Source: CBDULQ01 sp965368115
GTDB lineage: Bacteria; Pseudomonadota; Gammaproteobacteria; SZUA-229
DNA length: 8,780 nt
Direction of reading: 5' to 3'
NCBI GenBank assembly: GCA_965368115.1
Contig: CBDULQ010000163.1
Span: forward strand, 1-8,780
The notes beneath the pieces were generated by a model. That model saw only the letters and a program-made list of their open reading frames with translations. It ran no database searches and was not told where the DNA came from. A program made the translations under genes and the position numbers. Shown one piece after another: positions 6,402 through 8,780 of this stretch (the stretch's first letter is position 1; every line of letters starts with the position of its first letter).

Positions 6402-7307
6402 TCACACATACAGGCTGGCCGTGAGGCAATGCAGTGAGCCTGCATATTCCAGTGTTGGCGAATAAATGAAACGGCTTTTGAAACCGGCCTGTTGCAGACG
6501 TTGTTCGATGGTACGAATGTCAGCCGCCGGTGTTAGTGGATAACGGGGAACCAGTAACTGTTTCCCGAACTGCAGCCAGTTCAAGGGACTGGCATAGTGA
6601 CCGTCTTCGCTGCGCAGGGGCAGGCGAATGATATCGAGATTCGGTAAAGATGCGAGCAGGGCACGCTCCAGTGCAATGCAGCATTGCTGATCGTCCGGGT
6701 TGTCTTCGTTCCAGGCTACCGCTGCGAGTTTCGGGCCCAGGAAACGCATGTGCACATCCGCATGACCGGTGATTTCCTGTTCGAAACCGCCGGCCAGGAT
6801 CCAGTCGCGTACGCCGAGTAACTGATTCAATGACTGTAATTGCTCACGCCATTCGGTTTCGTCATGCGCCTGTTGCAGCATCACTACGGCGCGTCCCTGC
6901 GGGCCGGCAACCAGGTTGCCGTGGGGCAGGGAGACGGCCGCGTCTTCCACCGGTTTCTGGACGATGCGCGAGAACAGTTGTTCGTCCAGCGGTCGGTCGT
7001 CGGTGTCCAGCCGCGGCAATACCCAGTGTACCTGGTCACCCTGTTTAACCGCGATTGGCGAACGATCGCGTAACCAGGGTGTATCGAATGGAGCGCTGAT
7101 GACGTGAAACAGTTCGGAGCTGGAACAACCGGCGACGAAGGCATCGCTCAGTGCCGTGTCCTGTGACAGCAGGATAACACCGCTGAAATTCGCCGCCTGT
7201 TCGGCGATGGCTTCCAGCGTCGTCAGAATGGTGCTGTGATAATGAGGAACGAGCAGGGCCTGCGGGCGCCGGTAGTCCGGAATGATGACGCGGCGCCCGA
7301 CGGCCAC
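6402..7307 (-). CDS. Peptidyl-arginine deiminase / agmatine deiminase family enzyme (PAD_porph type)
   Basis: 301 residues with no signal peptide, so cytosolic. Members of this guanidino-modifying fold hydrolyse the guanidinium of arginine or agmatine to a ureido group plus ammonia via a catalytic Cys. The expected motifs are present: DTPWLRDRSP (75-84, Asp81), PHGNLV (128-133), TGHADVHMRF (180-189, His182 and Asp184) and GSLHCLTAS (290-298, Cys294), so the enzyme looks active. It is shorter than typical agmatine deiminases (about 340-370) and ends only seven residues after the Cys, without the usual QQ(E/I)P-type end. Its substrate may therefore differ from agmatine. The start is GTG 7307, two nt after the stop of the Arg-rich repeat peptide gene. 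It has no Shine-Dalgarno sequence, and the GTG is partly inside a hairpin. This pairing suggests that the peptide's arginines are the substrate, which is inference. Confidence 0.85.
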   Translation of the reverse strand: MAVGRRVIIPDYRRPQALLVPHYHSTILTTLEAIAEQAANFSGVILLSQDTALSDAFVAGCSSSELFHVISAPFDTPWLRDRSPIAVKQGDQVHWVLPRLDTDDRPLDEQLFSRIVQKPVEDAAVSLPHGNLVAGPQGRAVVMLQQAHDETEWREQLQSLNQLLGVRDWILAGGFEQEITGHADVHMRFLGPKLAAVAWNEDNPDDQQCCIALERALLASLPNLDIIRLPLRSEDGHYASPLNWLQFGKQLLVPRYPLTPAADIRTIEQRLQQAGFKSRFIYSPTLEYAGSLHCLTASLYV

Positions 7308-7320
7308 GATTACTGGCCGT
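7300..7320 (-). promoter_or_regulatory. Hairpin at the stop/start junction of the peptide and deiminase genes
   Basis: In the minus-strand transcript ACGGCCA (7320-7314) pairs perfectly with TGGCCGT (7306-7300) around a 7-nt loop. The loop holds the peptide's TAA (7312-7310), and the deiminase GTG start (7307-7305) straddles the loop and stem. With no Shine-Dalgarno sequence for the deiminase, this fits translational coupling, in which a ribosome finishing the peptide opens the structure. Confidence 0.5.
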
Positions 7321-7726
7321 TGTTGGCCGGTGCGTGAATGCGAACGCCGGGCAGGCCGGCTTCGGTATTCTGTTTCGGTTTAATGCGTGGTTGCAGTCGG
7401 ATACCCGGTTTCATGCGCAGTCCGGGTTTGAATCGACCGCCGGGCGCTTTCGCTTTGTTCATACGAATACCGGCCTTGTTCATGCGAATACCGGGTTTGC
7501 TGGCGCGCAGATCGGCTTTGTTCATGCGTTGACCGGCGCGCAACCCGGGCTTGCTGGCGCGAATACGCGGCGACAGGCGTTTGCCGGTTTTGCGGATGCG
7601 TTCTTTTGCGGCGCGTTTGTTGAGCGGGCCGCCGGAATCACCGGCCAGGCCGGTCATCGGAAAGGAGCACAGCGTGGCTACGGCCAGCGCCAGACTGTTC
7701 AGCATTCGGGCTCTATGATGTGCCAT
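7310..7726 (-). CDS. Secreted Arg-rich repeat peptide, candidate substrate of the adjacent deiminase
   Basis: 138 residues; I know no named family for it. ATG 7726 is preceded by AAGGAG with 6-nt spacing. A Sec signal peptide is clear: basic MAHHRARMLN, hydrophobic 11-27, and likely cleavage after TGLA at residue 28. The mature part of about 110 residues is strongly basic and contains 16 Arg. Its repeats combine ASK-P-G-(L/I)-R (57-63, 75-81), MNKA (68-71, 82-85, 89-92) and the motif (K/P/A)-G-(I/L/V)-R (61-63, 79-81, 86-88, 102-104, 108-110, 127-129). There is no Cys after the signal peptide. The gene is first in a two-gene unit with an arginine-deiminase family enzyme 2 nt downstream, suggesting an exported peptide whose arginines become citrullines. 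A nucleic-acid- or membrane-binding basic protein is an alternative. The long plus-strand open frame across this region is an antisense artefact. Confidence 0.82.
   Translation of the reverse strand: MAHHRARMLNSLALAVATLCSFPMTGLAGDSGGPLNKRAAKERIRKTGKRLSPRIRASKPGLRAGQRMNKADLRASKPGIRMNKAGIRMNKAKAPGGRFKPGLRMKPGIRLQPRIKPKQNTEAGLPGVRIHAPANNGQ
7397..7558 (-). repeat. Degenerate in-frame repeats encoding G-(I/L)-R and MNKA motifs
   Basis: Residues 57-110 of the Arg-rich peptide consist of irregular 7-residue modules (ASKPGIR, MNKAGIR, MNKADLR) and shorter (F/M)KPG(L/I)R modules. At DNA level the MNKAGIR copies near 7457-7497 are almost identical. The later units have drifted. Confidence 0.7.
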
Positions 7727-7770
7727 GAGGATCTCCTTGAATATTCTGCTGATGGGTCGTGCCCGCCACC

Positions 7771-7776
7771 ATTATG
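7771..7776 (-). promoter_or_regulatory. Possible -10 box of the Arg-rich peptide operon
   Basis: CATAAT on the minus strand (five of six to consensus) about 45 nt before the ATG at 7726. No good -35 is at the right distance. It overlaps an ACCAT-T-ATGGT palindrome (7768-7778), which may be an operator or chance. Confidence 0.28.
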
Positions 7777-7822
7777 GTTCAAATCGCCGTATCCAGGCCA
7801 GTGTTATTTATCGGCATGATTT

Positions 7823-7851
7823 TTGAAGTTATGTGGGCAATGCTGCAGAAT
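7823..7851 (+). promoter_or_regulatory. Promoter candidate for the RibD-type reductase gene
   Basis: TTGAAG (7823-7828), a 17-bp spacer and CAGAAT (7846-7851), each four of six to consensus. Transcription would start near 7858, inside an ATAGT-GA-ACTAT inverted repeat (7850-7861). That position could suit a repressor. Confidence 0.35.
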
Positions 7852-7866
7852 AGTGAACTATCCCGC

Positions 7867-7883
7867 TTGTCGAGGATCGACAA
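7867..7883. promoter_or_regulatory. Perfect 7-bp palindrome in the leader of the reductase gene
   Basis: TTGTCGA (7867-7873), GGA, TCGACAA (7877-7883). It lies just downstream of the predicted transcription start and 27 nt before the ATG. It could be an operator for a dimeric regulator, or a short RNA hairpin with a three-base loop. No T-run follows, so it is not a terminator. Confidence 0.4.
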
Positions 7884-7910
7884 CACCTGTTCACGACCGA
7901 TAGACGCCTG

Positions 7911-8735
7911 ATGATACAGAAAATTTTTCCGCAATTCGAAACCGGCATCGAACTCGAGAATCTTTACCTGAGTGGTGCGCTCCCGGAACGTAACACGGGG
8001 CAGCCTTTCGTCTACAGCAATTATGTCACCAGCCTGGACGGACGTATTGCCATTACGCATCCGGTCACCGGCGAGACGCGTGTGCCCGATAGTATTGCCA
8101 ATCCGCAGGACTGGCGTCTCTATCAGGAACTGGCGGCTCTGGCGGACGTGCTGATTACCAGCGGGCGTTACATGCGTGACCTGGTGGCCGGTAAAGCGCA
8201 GGACGAATTGCCGGTGGGAAATGATCCGGAGTTCGATGATTTACGCCAGTGGCGCATCAGTCAGGGGCTCAGTCCACAGCCTGCCGTCGCGATTCTCACA
8301 CGCAGTATGGATCTGCCCTGGGAACGCATCTGCGGGCACGACGATCGTCAGGTGCTGGTGATCACCACAGGGCAGAATCATCAGCAACAGAGCGCTGCCG
8401 CCACCGATAGCGGTGCAACCGTTGTGCGTCTGGGTGATGCGGATTATGTATCCGGTGTCGACCTGGTACGGTTTCTGTCTGCACAGGGCCTGCAGCGCAT
8501 GTATGCCATCGCCGGGCCCATGGTGCTGGAAACCCTGTTGCGCGATCAGGTGTTGAATCGCCTGTTCATGACCCGGGTGCATCGTATCATCGGCGGCGTC
8601 GAGTTCGACACTATTCTGGAATCGAAACGCCTGCAACCGCCGGCGAATATGAGACTGGTCAGCCTGTATCTGCATCAGGCCGAGGTTATTGAACAGTGCT
8701 TCGCCTGTTACGATCTGCAGGGCGAGGACGATTGA
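7911..8735 (+). CDS. RibD C-terminal domain (dihydrofolate-reductase-like) pyrimidine reductase family protein
   Basis: 274 residues. This is the stand-alone reductase half of RibD, without the N-terminal deaminase. Family features are YSNYVTSLDGRIA (35-47, substrate/NADPH pocket region), LADVLITSGRYMRD (about 77-90) and a C-terminal YAIAGPMVLETLLRDQVLNRLFMTRVHRIIGG, which corresponds to the usual EGGxxL...GLvDE...P...GG pattern, here with AGP in place of EGG. The family reduces the ribosyl side chain of a pyrimidine in riboflavin synthesis using NADPH. Many stand-alone members have unknown substrates, so a riboflavin role is only possible. ATG 7911 lacks a good Shine-Dalgarno sequence, and no better in-frame start is seen. 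The stop overlaps a possible next gene by 4 nt. Confidence 0.85.
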   Translation: MIQKIFPQFETGIELENLYLSGALPERNTGQPFVYSNYVTSLDGRIAITHPVTGETRVPDSIANPQDWRLYQELAALADVLITSGRYMRDLVAGKAQDELPVGNDPEFDDLRQWRISQGLSPQPAVAILTRSMDLPWERICGHDDRQVLVITTGQNHQQQSAAATDSGATVVRLGDADYVSGVDLVRFLSAQGLQRMYAIAGPMVLETLLRDQVLNRLFMTRVHRIIGGVEFDTILESKRLQPPANMRLVSLYLHQAEVIEQCFACYDLQGEDD

Positions 8736-8780
8736 ATTCAGGCCTATTCGCCGTGCTGCGGCCATTAGTCGCGGAAAACT
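8732..8780 (+). CDS. Possible next gene, N-terminal fragment only
   Basis: A TTG at 8732 overlaps the reductase stop as TTGA and opens a frame to the window end encoding MNSGLFAVLRPLVAEN. GAGG at 8724-8727 lies 4 nt upstream. The overlap suggests a coupled downstream gene, but 16 residues are too few to identify it, and the true start may be elsewhere. Confidence 0.35.
   Translation, partial: MNSGLFAVLRPLVAEN

Noticed and set aside
1..7307. Pathway link between the carbamoyl-type amidohydrolase and the deiminase (both concern ureido groups)
   Set aside because: Chemically suggestive (deimination makes ureido groups, carbamoylases cleave them), but the genes are more than 5 kb apart, not in one operon, and the substrates are unknown.
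7334..7819. 161-codon plus-strand frame antisense to the Arg-rich peptide
   Set aside because: The minus frame has AAGGAG, a signal peptide and an adjoining enzyme gene. The plus frame has none of these and runs through the divergent promoter region.

Overview
This is a chromosomal stretch that looks gammaproteobacterial: Sec and lipoprotein signals of Gram-negative type, clear AAGGAG-type ribosome binding sites, moderate-to-high GC, and housekeeping-like families (M20 carbamoylase, GFA protein, RibD-type reductase). I cannot name the genus from the sequence. There are no rRNA or tRNA genes, insertion sequences, integrases or CRISPR arrays.

Layout. (1) 1-984, minus: an M20 Zn-dependent amidohydrolase (N-carbamoyl-L-amino-acid hydrolase or allantoate amidohydrolase type). 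Its C-terminus is cut by the window edge, it has no ATG/GTG/TTG start, and it sits behind a good promoter with a palindrome over the -10. (2) 1255-3929, plus: a tight three-gene unit of a secreted Lys/Gly/Met-rich tandem-repeat protein, a small membrane-anchored DUF5819/SdpA-like protein, and a polytopic HTTM (SdpB / vitamin-K-carboxylase-like) protein fused to a DCC thiol-oxidoreductase domain. (3) 4020-5882, plus: a lipoprotein carrying seven FG-GAP-type repeats, predicted to be a beta-propeller. (4) 5904-6329, minus: a GFA-family zinc protein. (5) 6402-7726, minus: a two-gene unit of a secreted Arg-rich repeat peptide followed, 2 nt later, by a peptidyl-arginine/agmatine deiminase family enzyme. 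(6) 7911-8735, plus: a stand-alone RibD C-terminal-type reductase, overlapping a possible next gene that runs off the window.

The most interesting reading is that the window holds two separate 'repeat precursor plus modifying enzyme' cassettes. In the first, gene order and families recall the Bacillus sdpABC toxin-maturation system, but the substrate candidate is a nine-copy repeat protein without cysteine in its mature part. In the second, an exported peptide with 16 arginines, many in (K/P/A)-G-(I/L/V)-R motifs, is translationally coupled to an arginine-deiminase-fold enzyme with an apparently intact catalytic set. That suggests a citrullinated repeat peptide. Both assignments rest on family recognition by eye and on gene context. 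The precursor and modification roles are inference.
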